Shown piece after piece: positions 1 through 9,288 of a stretch of DNA of 64,000 nucleotides. Position numbers and translations under genes: made by a program. Source of the DNA: Algoriphagus iocasae (lineage in GTDB: Bacteria > Bacteroidota > Bacteroidia > Cytophagales > Cyclobacteriaceae). The stretch lies in assembly GCF_014206875.1 (NCBI RefSeq), contig NZ_JACIJO010000003.1, positions 886,660-950,659 on the forward strand. Direction: 5' to 3'. The first letter of the stretch is position 1. Every line of letters begins with the position of its first letter. The notes under the pieces were generated by a model, which was given only the letters and a program-made list of their open reading frames with translations, was not told the DNA's origin and did not search any database.

Positions 1-273
1 TTACCGATTGGAATCAAAAAAGGAGATGTCCAGGGGAAAGAGATTTTACCACTTAGAGAAAAGCCAAATCTTGATGAAATACATACCATTACCATGTATA
101 TGAATGCGGGGCATCAGAAGGAGTGGGAAGATTATTTTTTGAGCTTGAAGCCTAAAAGAATCATTTTTAATCCAGGGGCTGAGAATCCCGATTTTGCGGA
201 GCGGGCAAAATCTCAAGGAGTATCTTGTATCAATGGATGTACTCTAGTGATGATAAACACTGGACAGTACTGA
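1..273 (+). CDS. CoA-binding domain protein, C-terminal part (partial)
   Basis: The window opens inside this reading frame. The last 90 codons are present and end in TGA at 271-273. The visible part includes the segments HTITMYMNAG, PKRIIFNPGAENP and CINGCTLVM. These match the end of small CoA_binding (YccU-type) Rossmann proteins, where an N-PGxEN loop and a Cys-containing last strand are typical. Function beyond nucleotide or CoA binding is not known for the family. The N-terminal glycine-rich loop lies outside the window. It reads toward gyrB, 161 bases upstream of it, but no coupling is visible. Confidence 0.75.
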   Translation, partial: LPIGIKKGDVQGKEILPLREKPNLDEIHTITMYMNAGHQKEWEDYFLSLKPKRIIFNPGAENPDFAERAKSQGVSCINGCTLVMINTGQY

Positions 274-434
274 AAATCAGGGACTAAACAACTAACTATA
301 AAACCTTCGCAAGAGGCATTTTGGTGTAAGGAAAAAGCTGGGTTAAGTCACATTTTTTTTCTATCTTGCGTATTCTTTAAATGAACACAAAATCACCTTT
401 CTATGGCCCTTATTGAGGGTTTTCTCCAGAAAAT

Positions 435-2393
435 ATGAGTGAAGAAAAAGCTAATAAACCCGCAAATTACGGTGCAGGTAATATCCAAGTATTGGAAGGT
501 TTGGAAGCAGTCCGTAAAAGGCCTGCCATGTATATCGGCGATGTCGGTATCAAAGGACTCCACCACCTGATTTGGGAAGTTGTAGATAACTCCATTGATG
601 AAGCGCTGGCAGGGCATTGTGATACGATTCATGTGACTGTCAACGAGGATAATTCCATTACCGTAGAAGATAATGGTCGTGGTATTCCGACTGATTGGCA
701 CGAAAAAGAGCAAAAATCTGCTTTGGAAGTAGTATTGACCGTGCTCCACGCAGGTGGTAAATTCGATAAGGATACCTATAAGGTTTCTGGCGGATTGCAC
801 GGTGTGGGTGTTTCCTGCGTGAATGCACTTTCTACAGATTTGAAAGCAACAGTTTTTAGAGATGGCGTAATCACAGAACAGGAATTTAAAATCGGTGTTC
901 CACAATATCCAGCCAAGCAAGTTGGCAAGACGGATAAGAGAGGTACAATGATTCATTTCAAGCCTGATGCTTCCATTTTTACCCAAACTGAATTCAAGTA
1001 CGAAACGATTGCCAATCGTCTAAGGGAAATGTCTTTCCTAAATGCTGGGATCAGGATTTTCTTGAAGGACCTAAGAGAGATCGAGGAAGATGGAAATCCA
1101 AGATCAGATGAGTTTTTCTCTGAAGGAGGATTGGTAGAATTTGTTCAGTACTTGGACAGTACCAGAGAGAAAATTATCGAGGAACCTATTTACATCGAGG
1201 GAGAAATTAATTCTGTGCCTGTTCAGGTTGCAATGAATTACAATACCTCATACACTGAGAATGTGGTTTCATATGTGAATACCATCAATACGTATGAAGG
1301 TGGAACTCACGTAACTGGATTTAGAAGAGCTTTGACAAGAACGTTGAAGTCTTATGCTGATAAATCCGGTATGCTTGATAAGTTGAAAATCGAAGTTTCC
1401 GGTGATGATTTCCGTGAAGGTTTGACTGCTGTAATTTCTGTGAAAGTTGCAGAACCTCAATTTGAAGGTCAGACCAAAACGAAACTTGGTAACTCTGATG
1501 TAGTGGGAGCGGTTGATTCAGCTGTATCTGAAACATTGCAATCATGGCTAGAAGAGCATCCAAAAGAAGCTAAAATCATTGTTGGTAAAGTGATTTTGGC
1601 CGCTCAAGCACGTCACGCTGCTAGAAAAGCACGTGAAATGGTTCAGCGTAAAAATGTCTTGGGAGGCGGAGGTTTGCCAGGAAAGCTAGCAGATTGTGCC
1701 AATTCTGATCCAACCGTTTGTGAATTGTACCTTGTCGAAGGGGACTCTGCAGGTGGATCTGCCAAACAGGGAAGAGATAGAGATTTCCAGGCTATTTTAC
1801 CACTAAAAGGAAAAATCCTTAATGTGGAAAAAGCTCATGAGCATAAAATTTATGACAACGACGAAATCAAGAACATCCTTACCGCTTTAGGGGTGAAATT
1901 CGGAACTGTCAATGATGACAAAGAGCTAGATCTATCCAATCTTCGATATCATAAAATTATCATCATGACGGATGCTGATATTGATGGTTCTCACATTCGA
2001 ACTTTGATTTTGACATTGTTCTTTAGATACATGAGAACGCTAATCGAGAACGGATATGTCTATATCGCATTGCCACCTCTTTATTTATTGAAGAGAGGAA
2101 AAGATGAAAGATATTGCTGGACTGAGGAAGAGCGTAAGATCTTGACCAAGGAAATGGCAAAAGACGGTAAAGAAGATAGTGTAGGAATTCAACGATACAA
2201 GGGTCTTGGGGAAATGAACCCAGAGCAGCTTTGGACAACCACGATGGATCCAAGTGTCAGAACGATCAAGCAAGTGACAATTGATTCGGCTGCAGAAGCA
2301 GATCATTTGTTCAGCATGCTGATGGGAGATGAAGTGGCACCAAGAAGAGAGTTCATCGAAAAGAATGCGAAATACGCTAAAATTGATACTTAA
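435..2393 (+). CDS. gyrB: DNA gyrase subunit B
   Basis: This is the ATPase subunit of type IIA topoisomerase and works with GyrA to introduce negative supercoils. In order, the 652 residues show the GHKL ATPase fold (E-VDNSIDEA near residue 50, DNGRGIP near 78, the lid GLHGVGVSCVNAL near 120), the transducer domain, and the Toprim domain with EGDSAGG (about 434) and the metal motif TDADIDGSHI (about 513). The C-terminal tail has YKGLGEMNPEQLW, with MGDEV.PRREFIE close to the end. The length fits GyrB that lacks the roughly 165-residue insert of E. coli GyrB. ParE is the alternative, but the tail and overall similarity favour GyrB. A terminator follows directly, so it looks monocistronic. Confidence 0.95.
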   Translation: MSEEKANKPANYGAGNIQVLEGLEAVRKRPAMYIGDVGIKGLHHLIWEVVDNSIDEALAGHCDTIHVTVNEDNSITVEDNGRGIPTDWHEKEQKSALEVVLTVLHAGGKFDKDTYKVSGGLHGVGVSCVNALSTDLKATVFRDGVITEQEFKIGVPQYPAKQVGKTDKRGTMIHFKPDASIFTQTEFKYETIANRLREMSFLNAGIRIFLKDLREIEEDGNPRSDEFFSEGGLVEFVQYLDSTREKIIEEPIYIEGEINSVPVQVAMNYNTSYTENVVSYVNTINTYEGGTHVTGFRRALTRTLKSYADKSGMLDKLKIEVSGDDFREGLTAVISVKVAEPQFEGQTKTKLGNSDVVGAVDSAVSETLQSWLEEHPKEAKIIVGKVILAAQARHAARKAREMVQRKNVLGGGGLPGKLADCANSDPTVCELYLVEGDSAGGSAKQGRDRDFQAILPLKGKILNVEKAHEHKIYDNDEIKNILTALGVKFGTVNDDKELDLSNLRYHKIIIMTDADIDGSHIRTLILTLFFRYMRTLIENGYVYIALPPLYLLKRGKDERYCWTEEERKILTKEMAKDGKEDSVGIQRYKGLGEMNPEQLWTTTMDPSVRTIKQVTIDSAAEADHLFSMLMGDEVAPRREFIEKNAKYAKIDT

Positions 2394-2410
2394 GGCTATT
2401 TTGAAATATT

Positions 2411-2437
2411 AAAAGGGGCCTATGTGCCCCTTTTTTT
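2411..2437 (+). terminator. Rho-independent terminator of gyrB
   Basis: AAAAGGGGC and GCCCCTTTT form a 9-bp stem with a 6-base loop, followed by a run of seven T. It starts 17 bases after the gyrB stop codon. Confidence 0.85.
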
Positions 2438-2509
2438 AATTCTTTAACAAATTGATGAAATACCGATTGATAAAGGAATTTTAAATTGCCATCCCAAATA
2501 TGAGCTTTT

Positions 2510-4636
2510 ATGAAACTGGCATTGAAAGATAAATACGAATCTATTATCCAAAAAAGTGATTTGGTCAGCAGAGACCTGAGCTGGCTGAAGTTTAATGAAA
2601 GGGTACTGGATCAATCGAAAAAAGAGCACCGGACTATTTTTGAAAAGCTGAAATTTCTAGCAATTACAGCTTCTAATCTGGATGAGTTTTTTATGATCAG
2701 GGTAGGTTCTTTATATAATTACCTTGATTACGATAAGGAGCGCGTGGATTATTCAGGTTTGCGAGAAGAGCCTTTCAAAAATAAACTGATGAGTGATTGT
2801 CAGGCCTTTCATAAAGATCAGCATGATCATTTTACCAAGGTGATCCTTCCAGGACTTGACAAAGAAGGTGTTTCCCTTTACAATCTGTCGAAATTGACTG
2901 ATGTTGAAAAACAGAAAGTTCAGGACTATTTCGAAAAAGCGATTTACCCAATGTTGACACCAATGGTGTATGATGGGTATCGTACCTTCCCAATTTTGAT
3001 GAATAAACTTTTGGTTTTTGGAGTGGTTACGACCAGTCCTGGAGAGCGAAAGGATATGAAAAAATTGAGTTTCGTCCAGATTCCGTCAAACATTCCTAGG
3101 TTTTTTGAAATCGAAAGAGAGAATTCCTTGCTTTTGATTCCTATTGAAGAAGTGATTCGTGAACACATCGTTTCTCTTTTTAGAAATGTTGAAATTGAAG
3201 GAATCAGTTTATTCAGGATTACAAGAAACGGAGATTTTACCCTTGAAGAATCCGAAGATATGGATGCTAACTTCCTCGAAGAAGTGAAGCGAAAATTGAT
3301 GGAAAGAAAGACGGGTAGGGTAGTACGAATTGAAATAGAAGAAGGATATAGCAAATGGATGCTCAACTCTCTTTTGGAGAGATGGAACCTGAAAATGGAT
3401 TCTGTTTTCCTTATCAAAAGAGCCAGTATGATTGATTTCACTGGGATGTGGCAGATCGTTGGGAATAAAAAATTCCGTGAGCGATTACCACAGGTTCATC
3501 CTCCGGTGAGTCCTTTGTCTTATCCTGAAATTGGAAGAGCGGATATTTTTGAAACGCTTAAAGAGAAGGATATTCTTCTGCATCATCCGTACAATAATAT
3601 TGATTCGATATTAGATCTGATCAATAAAGCGGCTGAAGATCCAGATGTGATGGCCATCAAAATGACGATTTATCGTTTGGCAAAGGATAGTCAGATTACC
3701 AAAGCTTTGCTGAAAGCAGCAGAAAACGGAAAACACGTTTCTGTTCTTTTCGAAGTGAAGGCCAGATTTGATGAAGAGAATAACATACGAGAAGCAAAAC
3801 GACTTCAAAAAGCAGGTTGCTTTGTAATTTATGGTATCACTCATCTGAAAACACATACCAAACTTCTTCTGATTGTGAAGAAGGATGCGAGTGAAATTAC
3901 CAGGTTCGTTCACCTAGGTTCGGGAAATTACAACGAGGACACTGCCAGGCTTTATACTGATATTGGCTTGCTTACTACCAATGAAACTTTGGCAAATGAT
4001 GTTTCTGAATTCTTTAATGTAATCACCGGCCATAGCATGCCGACTCAATACAAGAATTTGATTACAGCGCCAAGAGACATGAGGAATCAGCTTATTCAAT
4101 ATATTGAGGATGAGGCTGATAATGCCAGAAATGGGCTTCCAAGCGGGATTTTTATCAAGGTTAACTCTCTTGAGGATTCCGAAATCATCTATGCTTTGTA
4201 TCGTGCTTCCCAGTCGGGCGTCACAATTAAAGTGATTGTAAGAGGAATTTGTTGTTTGAGACCTCAGCGAATGGGCTTAAGTGACAAAATAGAAATCATT
4301 TCTATTGTTGGGGATTTCTTAGAGCATTCGAGGATCTATCATTTCCATAATAATGGCGACACCAGAACTTATGCAGGTAGCGCTGATATGATGGTAAGAA
4401 GTTTTGACAAGCGATTGGAATCTTTATTTAAAGTAGAATCTCCGCTTCTCGAGAAGCAGTTGATGAATATATTGGCATACAATCTACGTGACAATGTCAA
4501 TGCCTACGTGATGCAAGAAGATGGTACTTATGTAGCAAAATCACCAGTTGGGGATGAGGAAGAATTCAATGTTCATAAGGAGTTTTTCAACTTGGATCCG
4601 GAACAAGTAAGCCAGGTCCAATTAGTTGAATCCTGA
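2510..4636 (+). CDS. ppk1: Polyphosphate kinase 1
   Basis: This enzyme reversibly polymerises the gamma-phosphate of ATP into inorganic polyphosphate. The 708 residues are the normal length for PPK1. The N domain opens with SRDLSWLKFNERVL, followed by ASNLDEFFMIRVG. The catalytic half carries HHPYNN, MTIYRLAKDS and FEVKARFDEENN. The phospho-accepting histidine lies in ITHLKTHTKL (about residue 445) and the second conserved histidine in HSRIYHFHN (about 605). The first ATG of the frame is used; another ATG 10 bases upstream is out of frame. It converges on an exopolyphosphatase gene, so synthesis and breakdown of polyphosphate are side by side. Confidence 0.95.
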   Translation: MKLALKDKYESIIQKSDLVSRDLSWLKFNERVLDQSKKEHRTIFEKLKFLAITASNLDEFFMIRVGSLYNYLDYDKERVDYSGLREEPFKNKLMSDCQAFHKDQHDHFTKVILPGLDKEGVSLYNLSKLTDVEKQKVQDYFEKAIYPMLTPMVYDGYRTFPILMNKLLVFGVVTTSPGERKDMKKLSFVQIPSNIPRFFEIERENSLLLIPIEEVIREHIVSLFRNVEIEGISLFRITRNGDFTLEESEDMDANFLEEVKRKLMERKTGRVVRIEIEEGYSKWMLNSLLERWNLKMDSVFLIKRASMIDFTGMWQIVGNKKFRERLPQVHPPVSPLSYPEIGRADIFETLKEKDILLHHPYNNIDSILDLINKAAEDPDVMAIKMTIYRLAKDSQITKALLKAAENGKHVSVLFEVKARFDEENNIREAKRLQKAGCFVIYGITHLKTHTKLLLIVKKDASEITRFVHLGSGNYNEDTARLYTDIGLLTTNETLANDVSEFFNVITGHSMPTQYKNLITAPRDMRNQLIQYIEDEADNARNGLPSGIFIKVNSLEDSEIIYALYRASQSGVTIKVIVRGICCLRPQRMGLSDKIEIISIVGDFLEHSRIYHFHNNGDTRTYAGSADMMVRSFDKRLESLFKVESPLLEKQLMNILAYNLRDNVNAYVMQEDGTYVAKSPVGDEEEFNVHKEFFNLDPEQVSQVQLVES

Positions 4637-4682
4637 AAAACGTATAACCTCTTAAGTTTTGGACACTTTCAGAGGTAAAACC

Positions 4683-4722
4683 AAAAGCCGAAGAATCAAT
4701 TACTGATCTCTTCGGCTTTTTT
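4683..4722. terminator. Shared bidirectional terminator between ppk1 and ppx
   Basis: AAAAGCCGAAGA (4683-4694) pairs with TCTTCGGCTTTT (4709-4720). On the + strand it ends in a T run; on the - strand the A-rich 5' arm becomes a T run. It lies between the two converging stop codons and can serve both genes. Confidence 0.8.
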
Positions 4723-4725
4723 ATT

Positions 4726-5604
4726 TCAAAGGGTTTTTCTTCTTTCGAAAAGTACCTGCATCATACCATCTTTTAATCCCAAGTCAGGAACTAGGATTTT
4801 TTGGGAATTAGCCATTTCCATGGCACGCAGATAAATTTTCCCAGCGGGAATAATCACATCGGCACGATCTTCATTTAGGTTGAGTTTATTTACTCTTTCT
4901 TCAAAAGAAAAGCTTTCTAGTTTATGTAAGGTCTCCTCAATCTTAGCGGAGTCCAGATATTTTCTGGTTGTTTTAGGACCTGAAAGTTCAAAGATCTTAC
5001 TAATGTTTCCACCGGTTCCTATGGAAATTATTCTTGCTTTGGGAGAAACATTCTTTTCTATAAACTTCCTCATTGACTGCCAGACAGGTTCTTGAACTTT
5101 GTCTTCCAGCGCCCTGACAGAACCTATTTGAAATGATTTTGATGCAGTTTTTACCTTGTTTTGGTAAATGTTTAATTCTGTACTTCCACCTCCTACATCA
5201 ATATGTAAATATGCTCTTTCATCAATCAACCTTAGTAAAGATTTATTGATCAGTTCGGCTTCCCTGTTTCCATCGATGATGTTGATTTTTAGTCCGATTT
5301 CTTCTTTTACTTCCTGAACGATGTCTTTTCCATTCATACTTTCTCTCATTGCAGAGGTAGCACAAGCCATGTAATCATCCACCTCATAGAGATCAATCAG
5401 AATTTTAAAAGCTTTCATCAGCTTGATGAATTTTCGCCTATTTAAATCACTGATTTTCTGAGTATGAAAGACATCCAAACCAAGTCGAAGGGGAAATCTT
5501 AAATATTCTACCTTTTTAAAATTATAGGAACCGTCGTAAAACGTCACCTTCGTGATTTGCATCCGAATGGCATTGGACCCGATATCTACTGCAGCAAGTT
5601 TCAA
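4726..5604 (-). CDS. Ppx/GppA-family exopolyphosphatase
   Basis: The 292 residues match the short Ppx/GppA form that contains only the two actin-like ATPase lobes. Visible motifs are AAVDIGSNAIR at the N-terminus (phosphate 1 loop), YLHIDVGGGSTEL (phosphate 2) near residue 132, and ISIGTGGN near 195. The family removes terminal phosphate from polyphosphate or pppGpp. The C-terminal HD-like extension of E. coli Ppx is absent, as is usual in Bacteroidota. Convergence with ppk1 favours polyphosphate as the substrate; that part is inference. A small membrane protein gene ends 12 bases upstream on the same strand. Confidence 0.88.
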   Translation of the reverse strand: MKLAAVDIGSNAIRMQITKVTFYDGSYNFKKVEYLRFPLRLGLDVFHTQKISDLNRRKFIKLMKAFKILIDLYEVDDYMACATSAMRESMNGKDIVQEVKEEIGLKINIIDGNREAELINKSLLRLIDERAYLHIDVGGGSTELNIYQNKVKTASKSFQIGSVRALEDKVQEPVWQSMRKFIEKNVSPKARIISIGTGGNISKIFELSGPKTTRKYLDSAKIEETLHKLESFSFEERVNKLNLNEDRADVIIPAGKIYLRAMEMANSQKILVPDLGLKDGMMQVLFERRKTL

Positions 5605-5616
5605 GTTATCAGGTGT

Positions 5617-5826
5617 TTATTTTTTCTTGGAAATAGCGACTAAAACTACACCTGCAGCAATTACGACTCCTCCTGCATAAGATGGCCAAGTCACTTCTCT
5701 TTTTTTGTTAGCATTGATTTGAATCGGTCCGGCATCTACCACATTTTCTTTTGTGGTAAAGCTGAAGTTGTTGGTGAAAAGCATTAAAATGCCACCGATG
5801 ATTAATATAAAGCCGAAGATTTTCAT
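5617..5826 (-). CDS. Small two-helix membrane protein
   Basis: The 69 residues have one hydrophobic helix at about residues 3-18, a polar middle (about 25-46) and a second helix at about 49-63, ending in SKKK. Layout and length resemble small DUF3185-type proteins, but I cannot assign the family firmly. It lies between the transporter gene (48 bases upstream) and the exopolyphosphatase (12 bases downstream) on the same strand, so the three may be co-transcribed. Function unknown. Confidence 0.65.
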   Translation of the reverse strand: MKIFGFILIIGGILMLFTNNFSFTTKENVVDAGPIQINANKKREVTWPSYAGGVVIAAGVVLVAISKKK

Positions 5827-5874
5827 TGGATATTTTTATAGTCTATTAGTGCAAGGATATTGCCAGACATCATC

Positions 5875-7662
5875 TTAAAAAGGAAATATAATAGGGATGA
5901 CCAAAGTGCCTATAATCCAAAATAAAAGATTTAATGGCGTACCTACTTTTAAGAAATCTCTAAACTGATAATTACCAGGAGAATAAATCATGGTATTGGT
6001 TTGATAGCCCATTGGGGTCATGAAACTTAAACTTGCAGCAAAAGTGACGGCCATGAGCATGGGGCGAGAATCAACACCCAAACTTGATGCGATGCTGATT
6101 GCTATAGGAGCCAATAAAGCAGCCGTTGCATTGTTTGACATCACATTAGTTAGTAAAAAAGTAAGGCCGAAAATTGCTCCCAAAACAATTCTAGGTCCAT
6201 AACTCCCTAGCAAGTTTACGATGGATTCACCTAATAAAGCCGAGCCACCTGTTTTCTCCAGGGCTGCACCCATGGAAAGTATACCAGCTAGCATAAATAT
6301 TACTTTCCAATCAATTGCTTTATAGGCTTGTTCAGTGGTTATAACCCCTAAAATCACCATCGCAACCGCTCCTGTAAGGGCACTGACGACTATTGGGAAC
6401 ACATCCAAAATAGCCAATGCCAATACGGCAAGCATGATGATTAGTGTAAGTATGATTTTCGTTTTATTGAGCGTTTTACTTTTAGTCTCTGAAATCAAAA
6501 GCAAACCCTCCGTTTCATTTACTGATTGGATACTTTCTTCCGTACCTCGAAGTAATAAAATATCGCCTGATGCAAGTCTGGTTTTGGTGAGTAGCGTATC
6601 AAGCATTCCTTTTCTGTGGCGGATGCCAATAACCAATACTTGATTGAAAAGCTCCTTGAAATTGAGCTCCTTGATGCTTTTTTTGATTAGAAAAGAACTA
6701 GGTGTAACTACTGCCTCGTATAACCTTTCTTCTTCGCCAATTACAAGCTCTTCATTCCAGGCTAGTTCTGCTTTTAATTGAATTCCTTGATAGGTTTTGA
6801 GTTTTTCTAAGGTTTCTTTATCCGTACTAAATCGAATAAGATCACCTATTTGAATGGGAGTATTTTGGTACACTCTTACTTTTCTCCCATCTTCTCTGAT
6901 GATTTGTAAGGGATTTACCGGAAGCTTATTGAATAGTTTTTGCTTTGAAACAGGTTCTTCCAATTGCGAAAAATCATCCTCAATAATCATTTCAGAGAGG
7001 TAATTTCCAAGCTCCATGTTTTCTCCAAATAAAGCTTTACTTTTTCTGTTGGGTAAAAGAAACCTGCCCACAAAGAGCATATAGACTATTCCCGCTCCGA
7101 GAAATACCAGTCCCATGAGGCTCATTTCAAAAATTCCAAAACCTGGTAATCCAGCTCTTTCAGCTATTCCGCTCACCAAGATATTTGTGCTGGTGCCAAG
7201 TAGGGTACAAACTCCACCCATCAAAGCCCCAAAAGATAGTGGCATCAGTAATTTGGAAGGAGCAATTTGATTCTTTTTAGCAAGTTGGATTACTGCTGGC
7301 ATCAATAAGGCAACCACAGCTGTGTCACTGATGAATGCTGAAAGAACACCAGAAGAGACCATCAAACTCAGCATTAACCTGAATTCACTTTTCTCTGCCT
7401 GCTTGCTCAATCGATAGCTAAATGATTCTAAAATACCTGTGCTGAAAATAGCTGCTGAGAGCACAAACATGGCAGCAACTGTAAGAGTGGCTGAATTGGA
7501 AAAACCAGCTAGACCTTCCTTTACATCTAAGATTCCGGTGAGAAGAAATAAAACCATGACTCCAATGGAAACTGTGTCGATGGACAGTTTTTCGGTAAAA
7601 AATAGAATTATTGCTAAGGAGATGATCGATAAAGTCAGGGCTATTTCAAAAGTCATAATCAC
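5875..7662 (-). CDS. SLC13/DASS-type permease with two RCK_C (TrkA_C) domains
   Basis: This is an integral membrane transporter of 595 residues. It has about five N-terminal membrane segments, a soluble middle (about 205-390) holding two RCK_C/TrkA_C domains (IQIGDLIRF near 270, ASGDILLLRG near 360), then a second membrane half. The repeated LLGTSTNILVSG (about 155) and MGYQTNTMIYSPGNY (about 555) are the paired SNT-type substrate and sodium motifs of the DASS family. Proteins of this shape are annotated as SLC13 family or sulfate/anion permeases; the substrate cannot be told from the sequence. Its start overlaps the DUF202 gene by four bases (ATGA), which suggests translational coupling. Confidence 0.85.
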   Translation of the reverse strand: MIMTFEIALTLSIISLAIILFFTEKLSIDTVSIGVMVLFLLTGILDVKEGLAGFSNSATLTVAAMFVLSAAIFSTGILESFSYRLSKQAEKSEFRLMLSLMVSSGVLSAFISDTAVVALLMPAVIQLAKKNQIAPSKLLMPLSFGALMGGVCTLLGTSTNILVSGIAERAGLPGFGIFEMSLMGLVFLGAGIVYMLFVGRFLLPNRKSKALFGENMELGNYLSEMIIEDDFSQLEEPVSKQKLFNKLPVNPLQIIREDGRKVRVYQNTPIQIGDLIRFSTDKETLEKLKTYQGIQLKAELAWNEELVIGEEERLYEAVVTPSSFLIKKSIKELNFKELFNQVLVIGIRHRKGMLDTLLTKTRLASGDILLLRGTEESIQSVNETEGLLLISETKSKTLNKTKIILTLIIMLAVLALAILDVFPIVVSALTGAVAMVILGVITTEQAYKAIDWKVIFMLAGILSMGAALEKTGGSALLGESIVNLLGSYGPRIVLGAIFGLTFLLTNVMSNNATAALLAPIAISIASSLGVDSRPMLMAVTFAASLSFMTPMGYQTNTMIYSPGNYQFRDFLKVGTPLNLLFWIIGTLVIPIIFPF

Positions 7663-7934
7663 ATATTGAGGTAGTTTCCTTTCGCTAGCTTTTTCTTGAC
7701 TTTGATATAATTGATTATGCCAACGATTAAAATGGAGAAACTCAATCCCAATGCCAGATAACCCAACTCACGCACATGGTCTAATTTGTCTACTTCAAAT
7801 AATGCGATACCACTAACCAAAAAATACAATGAAGTCCTTATGAAAGACAATAAAGTGCGTTGATTGGCCAATGTTGTACGTTGTCGTGCTAAAAAATCAC
7901 GAATAATCAGTTCTCTTTCCAAGTCATTTTCCAT
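7659..7934 (-). CDS. DUF202 domain membrane protein
   Basis: The 91 residues begin with a charged segment carrying the family hallmark RDFLARQRTTLANQRTLLSFIRTS. Two hydrophobic segments follow (about 33-47 and 57-74) and then a basic tail. DUF202 (YidH-type) proteins are small inner-membrane proteins of unknown role. It is the first gene of a likely operon with the SLC13-type permease, its stop overlapping the permease start by four bases, so it could be an accessory subunit of that transporter; this is inference. It is divergent from the DUF3078 gene across 48 bases. Confidence 0.85.
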   Translation of the reverse strand: MENDLERELIIRDFLARQRTTLANQRTLLSFIRTSLYFLVSGIALFEVDKLDHVRELGYLALGLSFSILIVGIINYIKVKKKLAKGNYLNM

Positions 7935-7982
7935 ATTTGTATTATATTATTTAAAATCTATTTATTCCAAATCTTATAAATT

Positions 7983-8879
7983 ATGAAAAGAATCTCTACA
8001 CTTTTCCTTCTTCTTTTTCTAGCAGGGAATTTATTTGCCCAAGATGAGACGCCGATAGTTCCTGCTGATACCAGTTATTGGCTGAAAGAAATCAGCGGTG
8101 GCTTAAATTTAAACCAAGCTTCATTCAGTGGCAACTGGCAAGGTGGTGGTGTTAATTCTATTGCGGTCGGAACTTATCTTTTTGGAAGAGCGAATTATGC
8201 CAAAGATAAATGGACTTGGGATAATACTCTGGATTTGACTTACGGAGTGGTAAAAAATAAAGATGAAGAAGGAAGAAAGTCTAATGATAGAATTTATTTG
8301 GATTCTAAAGTCGGATATGAAATAAATGACAAGTGGAATTACTTTTTTGCAGTCAATTTCCTTTCCCAATTTGCTCCGGGTTATGATTTTGTTGAGCCGG
8401 AAAAAGTGCTGATTTCAAAATTTCTTAACCCTGCTTATTTGACTACTTCAATAGGTGTAGAATATAAGCCAAATGATGAGTTTAGTTTGAGGATTTCTCC
8501 ATTTGCTCCGCGTTGGACTTTTGTGACTGACACGGATTTATATATGAATGTTCCGACTAACTATGGAGTGGAAATAGGGAAGACAGTCCGTACAGAATGG
8601 TTAGCTTTTAACTTATTGGCAGATTGGAATAAAAAGCTCTCTGAAAATCTCACTTTCATGATGCGTTATCAAATGTTTGCTAACTATGAAACATTGGCAT
8701 TTGATACAATTGATCATCGTTTGGATATTGGCCTTACAGCCAAAGTTTCTAACCTGATTAATGTAAGTTTAACGAGTTTGAGTATCTACGACATCGATCA
8801 AGACGATAAAATCCAATTTAGCCAAGGTCTGGCTTTGGGAATTGCATTTAAGAGAGGAAACTTCCCCGAGGAGAAATAA
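7983..8879 (+). CDS. DUF3078 secreted/outer-membrane beta-barrel-like protein
   Basis: The 298 residues start with a signal peptide (MKRISTLFLLLFLAGNLFAQ, cleavage after AQ). The mature part matches DUF3078, with the typical opening YWLKEISGGLNLNQASFSGNW and many alternating Y/W/F strands. It is probably an outer-membrane beta-barrel or barrel-associated protein specific to Bacteroidota. Function unknown. It stands alone with its own terminator and is divergent from the DUF202 gene. Confidence 0.85.
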   Translation: MKRISTLFLLLFLAGNLFAQDETPIVPADTSYWLKEISGGLNLNQASFSGNWQGGGVNSIAVGTYLFGRANYAKDKWTWDNTLDLTYGVVKNKDEEGRKSNDRIYLDSKVGYEINDKWNYFFAVNFLSQFAPGYDFVEPEKVLISKFLNPAYLTTSIGVEYKPNDEFSLRISPFAPRWTFVTDTDLYMNVPTNYGVEIGKTVRTEWLAFNLLADWNKKLSENLTFMMRYQMFANYETLAFDTIDHRLDIGLTAKVSNLINVSLTSLSIYDIDQDDKIQFSQGLALGIAFKRGNFPEEK

Positions 8880-9195
8880 AAATTAACAAATTTTTATTTG
8901 GCATTTTGATTTAATTATAATTGTATTATTTTTGAATTCATTGTGGTAGTTAAATAATAGTTGGTTTAGTTTTCAAATAAAGGGCAGGAGATTTTCTCCT
9001 GCTTTTTTATTGCCCTAAAGCCTAATAAAGCCATTTTTTTAAATCTCCTGTTAGATCTCCGAATAATCCTATTTTTTTCAAAAAACCATTTTCTTTCACT
9101 GTTTGATATACTGAGAAGTAAAGGTTATTTCAAGTCCTTCTTCAATCCTATTTTATATTAAACGCAAAAAGCCCAGACTTTCGTCTGAGCTTTTG
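8880..9195. other. Intergenic stretch, DUF3078 gene to tRNA-Arg
   Basis: These 316 bases hold the terminator at 8984-9008 and otherwise only AT-rich sequence. No reading frame with a recognisable product was found. The end (9161-9195) is the 3' flank of the tRNA gene, with a short GCCCAGACTTTCGTCTGAGC hairpin-like stretch at 9170-9190 that may terminate the tRNA transcript on the - strand. Confidence 0.5.
8984..9008 (+). terminator. Terminator of the DUF3078 gene
   Basis: GCAGGAG and CTCCTGC form a 7-bp stem with loop ATTTT, followed by six T. It lies about 105 bases past the stop codon, which leaves an unusually long 3' UTR. Confidence 0.8.
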
Positions 9196-9269
9196 TACAC
9201 TCGGAAGGATTCGAACCCTCAACCCTCGGAGCCGAAATCCGATATTCTATCCAGTTGAACTACGAGTGC
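9196..9269 (-). tRNA. tRNA-Arg (anticodon UCG)
   Basis: Read on the - strand, 74 bases fold as a complete cloverleaf: acceptor GCACTCG/CGAGTGT (first pair G-U), D stem GTTC/GAAT, anticodon stem TCGGA/TCCGA around loop TTTCGGC, a 5-base variable loop, and T arm GAGGG-TTCGAAT-CCTTC. Loop positions 34-36 read TCG, which decodes CGA and other CGN arginine codons. The discriminator base is A. The CCA end is not fully encoded (the genomic continuation is CAAAAG). It sits just upstream of the sucC 3' end, and sucC is transcribed toward it. Confidence 0.95.
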
Positions 9270-9288
9270 CTGAAAATTTTTCAGTTAT